A stretch of DNA of 64,000 bases from Pseudolysinimonas kribbensis. Its GTDB lineage: Bacteria > Actinomycetota > Actinomycetes > Actinomycetales > Microbacteriaceae. The notes under the pieces are model-generated. The model did no database searches. It was given only the letters and a program-made list of their open reading frames with translations, and was not told the DNA's origin. Positions 40,203-49,451 of this stretch are shown here, piece by piece. Numbering within the stretch: position 1 is the stretch's first letter; each line of letters begins with the position of its first letter. The stretch lies in NCBI RefSeq assembly GCF_030161895.1, contig NZ_BSVB01000001.1, positions 1,426,001 to 1,490,000 of the forward strand. The letters run 5' to 3'. Both the position numbers and the translations under genes were made by a program.

Positions 40203-41932
40203 TCATCCGCCGGCCGTCACGCCCTCGGGCGCGTCGGCCGGACCTGATCCGATGGCGATGGCCGGCCCCGCCTCGGGGTGGTGCAGGTCGAACGCCGGCG
40301 ACTCGGACCGGATCCGCGGGATCGAGGTGAAGTTGTGCCGCGGCGGCGGGCACGACGTCGCCCACTCCAGCGAACGCGCATTGCCCCACGGGTCGTCCAC
40401 GTTGACCTTCGGCGCCCGGCGGGCGGTGATCCACACGTTCAGCAGGAACGGCAGCATGGAGATGCCGAGGATCACGGCCCCGACCGTGGAGATCTGGTTC
40501 AACCAGGTGAAGCCGTCGCTGGGGAGGTACGAGGCATACCGGCGCGGCATGCCGAGCACGCCGAGCCAGTGCTGGATGAGGAACGTGGTGTGGAAGCCGA
40601 TGAACAGCAGCCAGAAGTGGATCTTGCCCAGGCGCTCGTTCAGCATCTTGCCGGTCCACTTGGGCCACCAGAAGTAGAAGCCCGAGAACATCGCGAACAC
40701 CACCGTGCCGAACACCACGTAGTGGATGTGCGCGACGACGAAGTACGAGTCGGACAGGTGGAAATCCAGCGGCGGCGAGGCCTGGATGACGCCCGTGAGC
40801 CCACCGAAGGTGAAGGTGATGAGGAAGCCGATCGCCCAGATCATGGGCGTCTCGAACGTGACGGAGCCGCGCCACATCGTGCCGATCCAGTTGAAGATCT
40901 TCACGCCCGTCGGCACCGCGATCAGCATCGTCATGAGCGAGAAGAACGGCAGCAGCACCGACCCCGTGACGTACATGTGGTGCGCCCACACCGTGACCGA
41001 GAGGGCGACGATCGCGATGGTGGCGTAGACGAGTGTCTTGTACCCGAAGATCGGCTTGCGGCTGAAGACCGGGAACACCTCGCTGACGATGCCGAAGAAC
41101 GGGACGGCGATGATGTAGACCTCGGGATGCCCGAAGAACCAGAACAGGTGCTGCCACATGATCGCTCCCCCGTTGGCGGCGTTGAAGATGTGGGCGCCGA
41201 AGACCCGGTCGGCGCCGAGCGCCAGGAGCGCTGCGGCCAGAACCGGGAAGGCGACGAGGACGAGGATCGACGTCACGAGCACGTTCCAGCTCATGATCGG
41301 CATCCGGAACATGGTCATGCCCGGCGCCCGCATCGTGATGATCGTCGTGATGAAGTTCACCGCACCGAGGATCGTGCCGAAACCGCTCATCGCCAGGCCG
41401 AAGACCCACAGGTTGCCGCCGAGACCCGGCGTGAAGGTCGTCTCGTTGAGGGGGCGTACGCCGTCCAGCCGAAATCGGCGGCGCCCTGCGGCGTGAAGAA
41501 GCCGGCGACGACCAGCAGCGAGCCGAAGAAGTAGAGCCAGTAGGCCAGCGCGTTCAGCCGCGGGAACGCGACATCCGGGGCGCCGATCTGCAGCGGCATG
41601 ATCGCGTTCGCGAAGCCCGCGAACAGCGGCGTCGCGAACATCAGCAGCATGATCGTGCCGTGCATCGTGAAGAGCTGGTTGTACTGCTCGTTCGACTGCA
41701 CGACATCCAGGCCCGGCGTGAACAGCTCCGTGCGGATGACCAGCGCAAGCACCCCGCCGACGCAGAAGTACAGGAACGACGTGACGAGATAGAGATTGCC
41801 GATCGTCTTGTGATCGGTCGTCGTCAGCCAGGACAGCAACCGCCCGCGCGACGGCTGCGCGCTCGCGTCGGGGCCCGGCTCCGGCGCGAGCGCCCGCGAC
41901 GGAGCCGGTGCCGACGTGATCCGGGTCGTCAT
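40203..41932 (-). CDS. ctaD: Cytochrome c oxidase subunit I (frameshifted)
   Basis: This is the haem-copper oxidase catalytic subunit of about 576 residues with twelve membrane helices. [14 protein letters not shown] holds the low-spin haem His, [11 protein letters not shown] and WAHHMYVTG the three CuB histidines, and [12 protein letters not shown] the haem a3 and haem a ligands. It is joined by restoring one base in the G5 run at 41450-41454. No ctaC, ctaE or ctaF is present, so this is a lone extra copy, downstream of a ferritin-like gene and beside an NhaA fusion. It probably pairs with subunits encoded elsewhere. Confidence 0.88.
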
Positions 41933-41950
41933 CGGAACCGCCGGGTCGGT

Positions 41951-42852
41951 TCAGTCCCCGGCGCTCTCGACCAGGTCGCCGTTCAGCCCGGCGGGGTAGA
42001 AGCCCCCTGGGTGGCGCGCTCCGGCGTCAGATAGACGATGTTGAGGATGTGCTGGGGCGTGCGCCCGAAGGCGCCACCGTTGCCGTCGGTGGGGATGAGG
42101 TTGAGCGTGTCGGCGTCGCCGATGCTCTGGTCGTCGTCGCCGACGTGGTCGACCGCGTTGCGCACGTCCGAGATTTTCTGCACGGCGCCGAAGACCGCCT
42201 CGTCGATGACGCCCTGGTTGTAGAGCGAGAGCCGGACGATGCCCGCGTGGTACGCCTCCGTGGCGAGGAGACCGGCCGCCGCATCGAGATAGGTCTTGTT
42301 CGCGATGAACGGGGCGGCGCCCTTGAAGGCCGTCACGCCGACATCCTCGAACAGGTAGGCCGCGAACAGGAAGTTGAGCTCGTTCTCGTATGGATCGAAG
42401 GTGTCGGCTTCGCCGATCAGGCCGGCCGCGCGCGCCGCGGCCGTGAAGCTCTGGTCGAGCGAGATCGCCGGACGCGACACCGCGGCACTCCCGAGAGCGC
42501 CGCGCAGGAAGGTGACGTGCTGCTTCTCGTCGGAGGCGATCTCCTGGGCGAACTTGCGCACGACCGGGTTCTGGAACGGCACCGGCTTGCCGCCCGACAC
42601 CTCGCCGCGTGTGCCGGTGCCCGTCGTGAGCTCGTCCGGCAGGGCGCTGCCCGTGGCGCGCAGATAGAACTCGGCCTCGAGGTACTCCAGGTTCAGCGCG
42701 AAGTTCAGGATCGACGCGTCGCTGGGCGCCTCGCTCGGACTCGGGGCCGGTCCGCCGCCGGCGGCGTCGACCATCTCCCCGAGCCTCTGCGTGTCCTGCG
42801 CGGTCTCGCCACTGCGATGCACCGCGTTCGAGATGAAGTCGTTCCCAGCCAT
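41951..42852 (-). CDS. Ferritin-like domain protein (Ferritin_2 type; frameshifted near the end)
   Basis: This protein of about 300 residues carries a ferritin-like helical domain: [21 protein letters not shown], then [21 protein letters not shown] and [16 protein letters not shown]. These supply Glu and ExxH-type metal ligands. The C-terminus LNIVYLTP is followed, after restoring one base in the C5 run at 42004-42008, by [18 protein letters not shown], the usual end of this family. No signal peptide was seen. It lies just before ctaD on the same strand and behind a promoter with shared elements. It may be a metal-storage or stress protein. Confidence 0.8.
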
Positions 42853-42872
42853 GAGCTTCTCCGATCAGCGTC

Positions 42873-42891
42873 CAACCAGACGGATGTTTTC
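42873..42891 (-). promoter_or_regulatory. Composite shared element upstream of the ferritin-like gene
   Basis: CAACCAGACGGATG (42873-42886) matches the molybdoprotein promoter at 40115, and the overlapping CGGATGTTTTC (42881-42891) matches the Met/His protein promoter at 38158. It sits about 20 bases before the ferritin-like start. The combination links three transcription units to one control. Confidence 0.5.
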
Positions 42892-42950
42892 ATCCACCTT
42901 CGCCGCGGTTCATCGCGGTGTCAAACGACCCCGGCGCGTCTCGCTCAGCG

Positions 42951-44895
42951 TCACCGAGACGCAGCGCCGCCCTGCCGTGCGCTGGCGGCATCCCGAGCGG
43001 CCGCGACCCCCGCCTCGAGAGACGCGACGTCGTACGCGCCGTAATGCCGGCGGCCGTCGATGAAGAACGTCGGGGTCCCGGGGACGCCGCTCACGTCCGC
43101 CGACTCGACGTCGGCGGCGATCCGTGCGGCATATCGATGCCGGGTGAGGTCGCGGTCGAACTGGTCGAGATCCAGCTCGAGCTGCTCGGCGTAGCGCCGG
43201 ATGTCGTCGGGCTCCAGTGCGCTCTGGTGCTGCAGCAGGAGGTCGTGCATCGGCCAGAACCGGCCCTGCGCGCCGGCCGCCTCCGCCGCCTGCGCCGCGA
43301 GCTGCGCGTGCGGATGCACGTCCGGCAGAGGCAGGTGCCGCCACACGAAGCGCACACTCACGTCGGTCAGCAGCCGGCGGACATGGGTTTCGGCCCGGCC
43401 GCAGTACGGGCATTCGAAATCGCCGTATTCGACCACGGTCACCAACGCGTCGTCGGGCCCTCGGATGTGGTCGCGATCCGGATCGACATCCGGCGAGAGG
43501 TCGGTCAGCCCGCGCACCGTGCCGAGGAGCGCCTGGGCGCGCCGCTGCGGCGGCAGTGCCGCGGTGATCCGGAACAGGGCCCACGTCAGCACGGCCGACA
43601 CGGCGGCGGCGGTCAGGATCCCCAGCTTGGCCTGGGCGAGCTCCGTCCCCCGGAACGCCAGCGACGCCACGAGCACGGCGACCGTGAAGCCGACTCCCGC
43701 GATGAGCCCGCTGCCGGCGACCGCCGCCCAACCGACCGGCGGGCGGAGCCGACCGCGCGTGACCGCCGCGATGAGCCGGGAGATCCCGAACACGGCGACC
43801 GGTTTGCCCACGACGTAGCCGAGGACGATGCCGATCGTGATCGGCGAGGTGTACGCGGTGGCGAGGAAGGCGGGAGCGATCGGGATGCCGGCGTTGGCCA
43901 GGGCGAACAACGGCACGATGACGAACGACGCGACGGGCAGGTACAGCGTCTGGAGACGCTCGTTCGGCGAGATCGTGTTGAGGAGGCCGGCGCCCGCGCT
44001 GCGCGCGAGCTGCGAGGTCGGCTGCTCGCGGAAGCGACGCACCAGCCGCGTCGCCGTCTCGAGGCTGTCGGGGCCCGGTGAGTACGCCGGTCCGGTCAGT
44101 CCGATGGCGAGCCCGGCGACCACCGGATCCACGCCGCCGTAGTAGAGGCCGCCCCAGCAGACCACCCCGACCACCACGTACGCCAGCGCCGGCCAGTTCG
44201 GCCCGAGTCGCACCATGATCGGGATGACGGCCCAGGCGAGCACCGCGACCACGAGCGGGATCCAGTGGATGTCGTGGCTGTACACGACCGCGATCACGAC
44301 GAGCGCGACGAGGTCGTCGACGATGAAGACGGTGACGACGAATCCGCGCAGCCTCTCCGGCAGCCGCGTGCCCAGGATGGCGAGCAACCCGAGGGCGAGG
44401 GCGGTGTCCGTCGACATCGCCACGCCCCAGCCGTGGGCGGCCGGCCCCCGCGTTGGCGACGAGGAAGATCGCGACCGGAAGGGCCATGCCGGCGATGCCG
44501 GCCGCGAGCGGCATCAGCAGCTGACGTCGATCGCGCAGCTCACCGAGGTCGAACTCGCGGCGCGCCTCGAGCCCGACGACGAGGAAGAAGAACGTCATCA
44601 GGCCCTCGCTGATCCAGTCGCGCAGCGGCATGCCGAGCCGGACGTCGCCGACCTGCACCGACAGCGGGAGGCGCCAGACTCCGCTGTACGACCCGAGGTC
44701 GACGCTCGCCCAGACCACGGCGGCGACGATTGCGGCCAGCAGGATGCCGGAGCTGGCGGATTCGGCGCGCAGGAACCGGCCGAGCTGCGAGGCGATGCTC
44801 CGCGCCCAGATGGTGTGCTGCACCGCTGCAGGGTCCGGGGCGACCGCGTCGCCGGGATCGCCCGCGATCGCGCGCCGCTCGTGTTCTGAGGTCAT
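42951..44895 (-). CDS. nhaA: Na+/H+ antiporter NhaA fused to DsbA-like thioredoxin domain (frameshifted)
   Basis: Residues about 1-430 are NhaA, an inner-membrane sodium/proton antiporter. FFLVVGLEARREFDLGEL, HGWGVAMSTDTALALG and VIVPLFALANAGIPI are seen; the paired Asp residues FIVDDLVALVVIA are retained. The C-terminal 200 residues are a DsbA/thioredoxin domain with FECPYCGR and a late GVPGTPTFFIDGRRHYG cis-Pro loop. The frames meet near 44445-44449, where a net two bases are missing or one is extra. ATG is at 44895, giving about 648 residues. The fusion is known in Actinobacteria; its redox role is unclear. Confidence 0.87.
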
Positions 44896-45042
44896 GGTCC
44901 CTGTCGCCGGCCGCCGAGTGTCCTGCTGCCACCGCCGTGCGCGTGCTTTCGGGGGCGCTGCCGATGGTACGTCGCCGGCTCGCCGAAAAGGGGGCAAGCT
45001 GGATGTACTGGACTCGATAGTCCTGTCGCGGAGGAGGACCAC

Positions 45043-45513
45043 ATGTCGATCACGGCGGAGCAGACCGAGCGAGAGCAGACCAACGCCGAACTGGTCGCGG
45101 CTCTTCGCGACGCGGGTGATGATCCGGACGCCTCGGCGTGGGAGCTCGACGTCATCAACGACAGCGAGCACGGGCGCTGGGAGGCGTACGTCAACGAGGA
45201 GGTGGTCGCCGAGTTCACCTACCGGTACGTCGGCGGCCGCGTCGTGCTGCTGAGCATGTGGGTGGACCACGGCTTCCGCAAGCGCCGGGTCGCCACCGAG
45301 TTGATCGCGCGCGTGCTCGACGAGGTGCAGGCCGCCGGCGACACGATCACCGTCATCTGCCCGGTCGTCGGCGAGTTCCTGGCGCGGCACCCCGGATACG
45401 CGGGCCTGGTGGACCCGGTGCACCCGGGCTCCGGCGCCTTCCCGCGCCCGGCCGGCGCCGCGCCGGGCGATTACGACGAGCAGCTGACGTCGTTCGAACG
45501 CGACCTCAACTGA
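45043..45513 (+). CDS. GCN5-related N-acetyltransferase, YidJ-like
   Basis: This 156-residue protein has a compact GNAT domain of the YjdJ/YidJ type (GRWEAYVNEEVVAEFTYRYVGG, then VVLLSMWVDHGFRKRRVATELIARVLDEV and VICPVVGEFLARHPGYAGLV). An N-terminal 35-residue extension is hydrophilic. ATG 45043 follows GGAGGAGG. A partial palindrome (GGACT-CGAT-AGTCC) lies about 25 bases upstream. The following gene starts 39 bases later and may be co-transcribed. The acceptor is unknown. Confidence 0.8.
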   Translation: MSITAEQTEREQTNAELVAALRDAGDDPDASAWELDVINDSEHGRWEAYVNEEVVAEFTYRYVGGRVVLLSMWVDHGFRKRRVATELIARVLDEVQAAGDTITVICPVVGEFLARHPGYAGLVDPVHPGSGAFPRPAGAAPGDYDEQLTSFERDLN

Positions 45514-45552
45514 CCCCGCCTCCCCTTTTATCGACACTTCTCAGGAGACACC

Positions 45553-45873
45553 ATGACCAACCCACCCGCTGACGTCCGCGACGGCGACGCCGTCACCGCG
45601 GAGCAGATCCCGGAGGCCGTGGCAGGCGCCTCGCTGCTGTACGAGGACGGCGCCACCCAGACCTTCGAGGCCGACGGGACGACCACGTACGTCGAGCACG
45701 GCGGCCCCACCGCCGGCAGCTGGTACGTGGATGCCGACGGCCGTTTCGGCTCTTTCTGGCCGCCGAGCTACCGCGCGAGCTACGACCTCACCTGGGTCGT
45801 CGAGCACGGCGCGGTGACCGGGCTGCGGTTCGATGACGGCCGGTCGGTCTCGGTCGGGCGCTACCAGCGCTGA
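45553..45873 (+). CDS. Conserved small protein of unknown function
   Basis: This 106-residue soluble protein contains ATQTFEADGTTTYVEHGGPT, then GSWYVDADGRFGSFWPPSYRASYDL and a closing beta-rich stretch GLRFDDGRSVSVGRYQR. The pattern of short strands with Gly-Asp turns suggests a small beta barrel. No signal peptide, helix bundle or catalytic motif is visible. ATG follows CAGGAGACACC. It is likely in one operon with the acetyltransferase. I do not recognise the family. Confidence 0.65.
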   Translation: MTNPPADVRDGDAVTAEQIPEAVAGASLLYEDGATQTFEADGTTTYVEHGGPTAGSWYVDADGRFGSFWPPSYRASYDLTWVVEHGAVTGLRFDDGRSVSVGRYQR

Positions 45874-45898
45874 CGAGCCGGCCTGCGCGCGTCCGCGA

Positions 45899-47017
45899 TC
45901 AGCGCGGCGCGACCCGCTCGGCGAGTCGCCGTAGCCGGTCGCCGATGGCCTCGGGCGCCTCGGCCGCGGCGAAGTGGCCGCCCTCGGGCAATCGCTCGAA
46001 CTCGAGAAGGTTCTCGTAGAAGTCCCGCGCACAGGACTCGGGATAGTCGTGCTCGTGCCGCTGGATGTGCACGCTCGCCGGCACGGTCACCCGCGGTACC
46101 GGCGGGGCGTCGCCCTCGTCGAAGTACGGGCGGAACGAGGTGGCGATGCTCTGCGTCGTCCAGTAGATCGTCGCCTCGGTGAGGATCCGCTCGACCGAGA
46201 GACGGCGGTGCACCGCGCGCGGATCGTCGCGCGGGGTGTCGCTCCACTCGATCAGCTTCTCGGCGATCCACGCCAGGAGACCCGCGGGAGAGTCGTTGAG
46301 CGCGGTGGCGAGCGTGTCGGGGCGCGTGCCCTGCTCGTGCGCGTAGCCGGAGAAGTCGCGGCTCGACGCGGCGAGGCCCTCGAAGAAGCGGGCGGCATCC
46401 GGATCGGTGAGCGCCGCGCGCTCCTCCTGCGTGGGGAAGTGCGCGTGGGTGACCAGGATGCCGGCGGCCGCGTCGGGGCGCGAGGCGGCGATCAGATCGC
46501 TGACGTTGGCCGTCACGTCCTCGCCGTACGTCAGGAAGCGCTCGTAGCCGAGGACGTCCGACATCAGCGCGACCATCGTGCGCGCCAGCCGAGCCTCCGT
46601 CATCCGGCCGCGATAGGCGCCCGAGTAGGCGAAGCCCGGAAGGCTCGGCACGACGAACCCGAACTCCGGGACGGCCTCCACGAGCGCGAGCTGGAGCGCG
46701 AAGGTGTGCGGCCAGCCGTGCATGAGCAGCACGACGGGCGCATCGGAAGTCGGCGGCGGACGGTGCACGAAGTGCAGTCGAGCGGTGTCGATCTCCGCGG
46801 TGAACTGCGGGAAGGAGTTGAGCCACCCCTCCCGCGCCGTCCAGTCGAAACGGCGCCACGAATCCACCAGGTCGGCGAGATGATCGGCGCGGAGGGCCGA
46901 CCACGGACGGTTCGGCGACTCGGGCAGCAGGCGCGTTTGCGCGAGACGTTCCCCAAGATCCTCGATCACGCCGGGGGATGTCGCGATGCGGAAGGGCTGC
47001 GGCGCTGCGTCCGTCAT
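45899..47017 (-). CDS. Epoxide hydrolase (EHN-type alpha/beta hydrolase)
   Basis: This 372-residue protein begins with the EHN helix-loop region (FRIATSPGVIEDLGERLAQTRLLPESP). The alpha/beta hydrolase fold follows with the oxyanion HGWPHT and FVVPSLPGFAYSG. A nucleophile elbow LTYGEDVTANV supplies the Asp, and the catalytic His is in EGGHFAAAEAPE. It would open epoxides to diols in the cytosol. The natural substrate is unknown, and juvenile-hormone-type specificity should not be assumed. It is intact and lies next to the tRNA-Arg gene without operon partners. Confidence 0.85.
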   Translation of the reverse strand: MTDAAPQPFRIATSPGVIEDLGERLAQTRLLPESPNRPWSALRADHLADLVDSWRRFDWTAREGWLNSFPQFTAEIDTARLHFVHRPPPTSDAPVVLLMHGWPHTFALQLALVEAVPEFGFVVPSLPGFAYSGAYRGRMTEARLARTMVALMSDVLGYERFLTYGEDVTANVSDLIAASRPDAAAGILVTHAHFPTQEERAALTDPDAARFFEGLAASSRDFSGYAHEQGTRPDTLATALNDSPAGLLAWIAEKLIEWSDTPRDDPRAVHRRLSVERILTEATIYWTTQSIATSFRPYFDEGDAPPVPRVTVPASVHIQRHEHDYPESCARDFYENLLEFERLPEGGHFAAAEAPEAIGDRLRRLAERVAPR

Positions 47018-47070
47018 GGCGACACGATGCCAGCCGCCACCGACGCCTCACGGCGAGCGGGCCATCTCGG

Positions 47071-47143
47071 TGCGCCCGAAGGGATTCGAACCCCCAACCT
47101 TCTGATCCGTAGTCAGATGCTCTATCCGTTGAGCTACGGGCGC
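47071..47143 (-). tRNA. tRNA-Arg (anticodon ACG)
   Basis: The reverse strand folds as a full cloverleaf of 73 nt. The acceptor GCGCCCG pairs with CGGGCGC plus discriminator A. The D-loop is AACGGATA. The anticodon arm is TCTGA-CTACGGA-TCAGA with anticodon ACG, and the T-loop is TTCGAAT. No CCA is encoded. The T-stem GGGGG/CCCTT contains two G-U pairs, which may be real or a base error. A34 of this tRNA is the substrate of TadA encoded at 3219-3704. Confidence 0.95.
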
Positions 47144-47192
47144 GGGTCGGCGTTGGCCAACCCGACGACTATACCAGCGGGTACCGGGCCGC

Positions 47193-48177
47193 TCAGCCGC
47201 GGGCGGGTGGGTACGCGGCGACGTACTGGGCGAGCACCGACTCGAAGTCGGGCTCCGGCTCGAGGCCCAGCGACGACGCGCGCGGGGTGATGACGCGCGC
47301 CGGCCAGGTGTCGACGATGGCGCGGATCGTCGGGTCCTCGACCCAGTCGATGAGGGCGACCGTCTCGGGGCCCGCCACCCGCTCCAGGGCATCGGTCATC
47401 TCGCGCGGGGTCGTCGTGAGGGCGGGCAGCGTGACGGCGGTCGTGCTGCCCCAGGTCTCGTCCGACGCCGTCGCGGCCAGCAGGATGCCGTCGAGCGTCT
47501 TGGCGGGCGACGAGATCGCGAAGGGGTGTCGGGCGGCACGGGGCAGACCGCCCTCACGCCGGCGAGCGGCTCGCGGATGATGCTCGACATGAAGCTCGAC
47601 GCGGCGGCGTTCGCCTTGCCGGGACGCACCGCCACCGTGATGAGCCGCACGCTGCGGCCCCGCACGAAGCCCTTGCGCGTGTAGTCGGCGACCAGCTGCT
47701 CGCCGATGAACTTCTGGATGCCGTAGCTGGTCTGCGGCCGCGGGAGCGTGTCGTCGTCGACCGTCTCCTGCGGTCCGATCGCGGGGTCGGCGCCGAACAC
47801 CGCGAGCGAGCTCGTGAAGACGAGCACCGGCGGGGTCGGCAGCGAGCGGGCGTGCTCGAGGATGGCGCGGAATCCGTCGAGGTTGGTCCGCATCCCGAGG
47901 TCGAAGTCCGCCTCCGCCGCGCCGCTGACGACGCCGGCGAGGTGGAAGATCGCGTCGAGGTCGCCCAGGCGGTCCGCGGCATCGTCGATGTCGCCGACGA
48001 GCGCGGTCACGCGCGGGTCGTCGGCCAGATCGGCGGGCGGCGGGAACAGGTCGACGAGCAGCAGCTCGTCCACCTTGGCTGGGGCTGCTCCCCCGCGGCG
48101 AGGCTGCCCGCCTGCAGGATCCGGCGGGCCAGGCTGACGCCCAGGAACCCCGCTCCTCCGGTGATCGCGATCCTCAT
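47193..48177 (-). CDS. denD: D-erythronate dehydrogenase-like NAD-dependent epimerase/dehydratase (two frameshifts)
   Basis: This extended SDR of about 328 residues starts MRIAITGGAGFLGVSLARRI. LDAIFHLAGVVSGAAEADFDLGMRTN, LVFTSSLAVFG and the catalytic SYGIQKFIGEQL (Tyr, Lys) follow. The C-terminal VALIDWVEDPTIRAIVDTWPARV matches DenD. Bases are missing in the runs at 48090-48094 and 47523-47526; both repairs rejoin conserved sequence. The start overlaps the otnK stop. With OtnK it would oxidise a four-carbon sugar acid at C2 before phosphorylation and decarboxylation. Confidence 0.83.
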
Positions 48178-49451
48178 CGTGCTCCGTTCCCTTCACCCAG
48201 CGCGCCGACGACGTCGACGAGCGTCTCCGCGCCGCCCACGTTGCCCGGCACGACGACCTGCACCCCGTGCCGGTCGCCCGCGCCGAGGTCCCACACCGAG
48301 ATCCCCGCGGCCACCTGCCCGCGCACCCGAGCGCGGCTCGCGGCGAACGCGACGCGCGCGACCTCCGCCGACGTGATGCCGCCCTTCGAGACGACCGCGC
48401 CCACCTCGCCGACCAGCGGCGTCGTCGCGGCCATGAGCGCGCGCATGACGAGCTCGCCGTGGGCGAGCGTGTCGTCGGCGGTGCGGCGCACGCGTTCGGT
48501 GCTTACGACGACGACCGGATGCCGTGCCAGCAGCTCGCGGGCGGCCTGTGCTGCGGCGGCGCCCGCGGCATCCGGGTCGGCGAACGCGTCGTCGGTCGCG
48601 ATCACGACCGGGTCGTACCCGAGCGAGTCGGTCAGCCGAGCGAGCTGTGCCGACGCGGCGCCGGTGTGCGAGCCGCAGACGACGAGAACCCCGCCGGCCT
48701 CGACCCGGATCGGTCGCGACAGGTAGCCGGTGCTGAGCCGGCCGGCGCAGAGAGCCGCCAGGGTCGCGGCCGACCGCACGACGACGTGCGCGCCGTCGGC
48801 GAGCGCGCGCTGCAGCCCCGCATGCACGAGCCGGATGTCGTCGTCGGTCTGCACGTCGGGCACGACGAGCAGGCGCGGCCCCGCCGCCGCGAGCGCCTCC
48901 GCGACCGCGCCACCTGCGGTGGAGCGCAGAGCCTCGAGCGGCACGGGGATCGCGCGCCGGCCGCCGCGCTCTCGCGTCCACTCGACGAGGTCGGAGCTGC
49001 GGTATCCGAACACCGGATCGGCGGCGAACTCCGTCTCACCCACCGGGGTGTCGACGCCGTCGATCACGACCCGGTGCACCGAGCCGATCGTCGTCCGGCC
49101 GCCCTGCGGGAACGCCGGAACGAAGAGGACGCGGCCGTCGTCGCCGGCGAACACGTCCGCCTCGGCGAACACGTGCCCGCGCAGGGTCGAGTCGCCGCGC
49201 AGCAGGACGAGGATCTCCCGGCCGAGCCGGCGCGACACCTCGCCCAGCTCGCCGCGGATCCGCTCGGCGAGCGCCGTCGCCGCGGCCTCGTCGATCGCGC
49301 GCGAGTTCGTCTGCAGGTAGACCGACCCCTCCGACGCGAGCACCTCGGCGATCGCGTCGACGTCCCAGCGCAGCAGCACCGTGACATCCGTCGCCGACTG
49401 GGTGCCGGTCGGGTCGTCGTCGAGGACGACGGTGAGCGACGGTCCGGTCAC
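48174..49451 (-). CDS. otnK: Four-carbon acid sugar (3-oxo-tetronate) kinase
   Basis: This DUF1537-type kinase of 425 residues has an N-terminal domain opening VVLDDDPTGTQSATDV with YLQTNSRAID and LLRGDSTLRGH. The C-terminal nucleotide domain has VVCGSHTGAASAQLARL and VSKGGITSAEVAR. It phosphorylates 3-oxo-tetronates made by DenD. GTG 49451 overlaps the aldo/keto reductase stop, and its own stop overlaps denD. The decarboxylase (OtnC) and isomerase (OtnI) of the classical pathway are not in the window. Confidence 0.86.
   Translation of the reverse strand: MTGPSLTVVLDDDPTGTQSATDVTVLLRWDVDAIAEVLASEGSVYLQTNSRAIDEAAATALAERIRGELGEVSRRLGREILVLLRGDSTLRGHVFAEADVFAGDDGRVLFVPAFPQGGRTTIGSVHRVVIDGVDTPVGETEFAADPVFGYRSSDLVEWTRERGGRRAIPVPLEALRSTAGGAVAEALAAAGPRLLVVPDVQTDDDIRLVHAGLQRALADGAHVVVRSAATLAALCAGRLSTGYLSRPIRVEAGGVLVVCGSHTGAASAQLARLTDSLGYDPVVIATDDAFADPDAAGAAAAQAARELLARHPVVVVSTERVRRTADDTLAHGELVMRALMAATTPLVGEVGAVVSKGGITSAEVARVAFAASRARVRGQVAAGISVWDLGAGDRHGVQVVVPGNVGGAETLVDVVGALGEGNGAR

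Noticed and set aside
42004..42008. Ferritin-like protein ending at ASTPPG
   Set aside because: The sequence after one restored base reads [10 protein letters not shown], the usual family ending, so the early stop is taken as an artefact.
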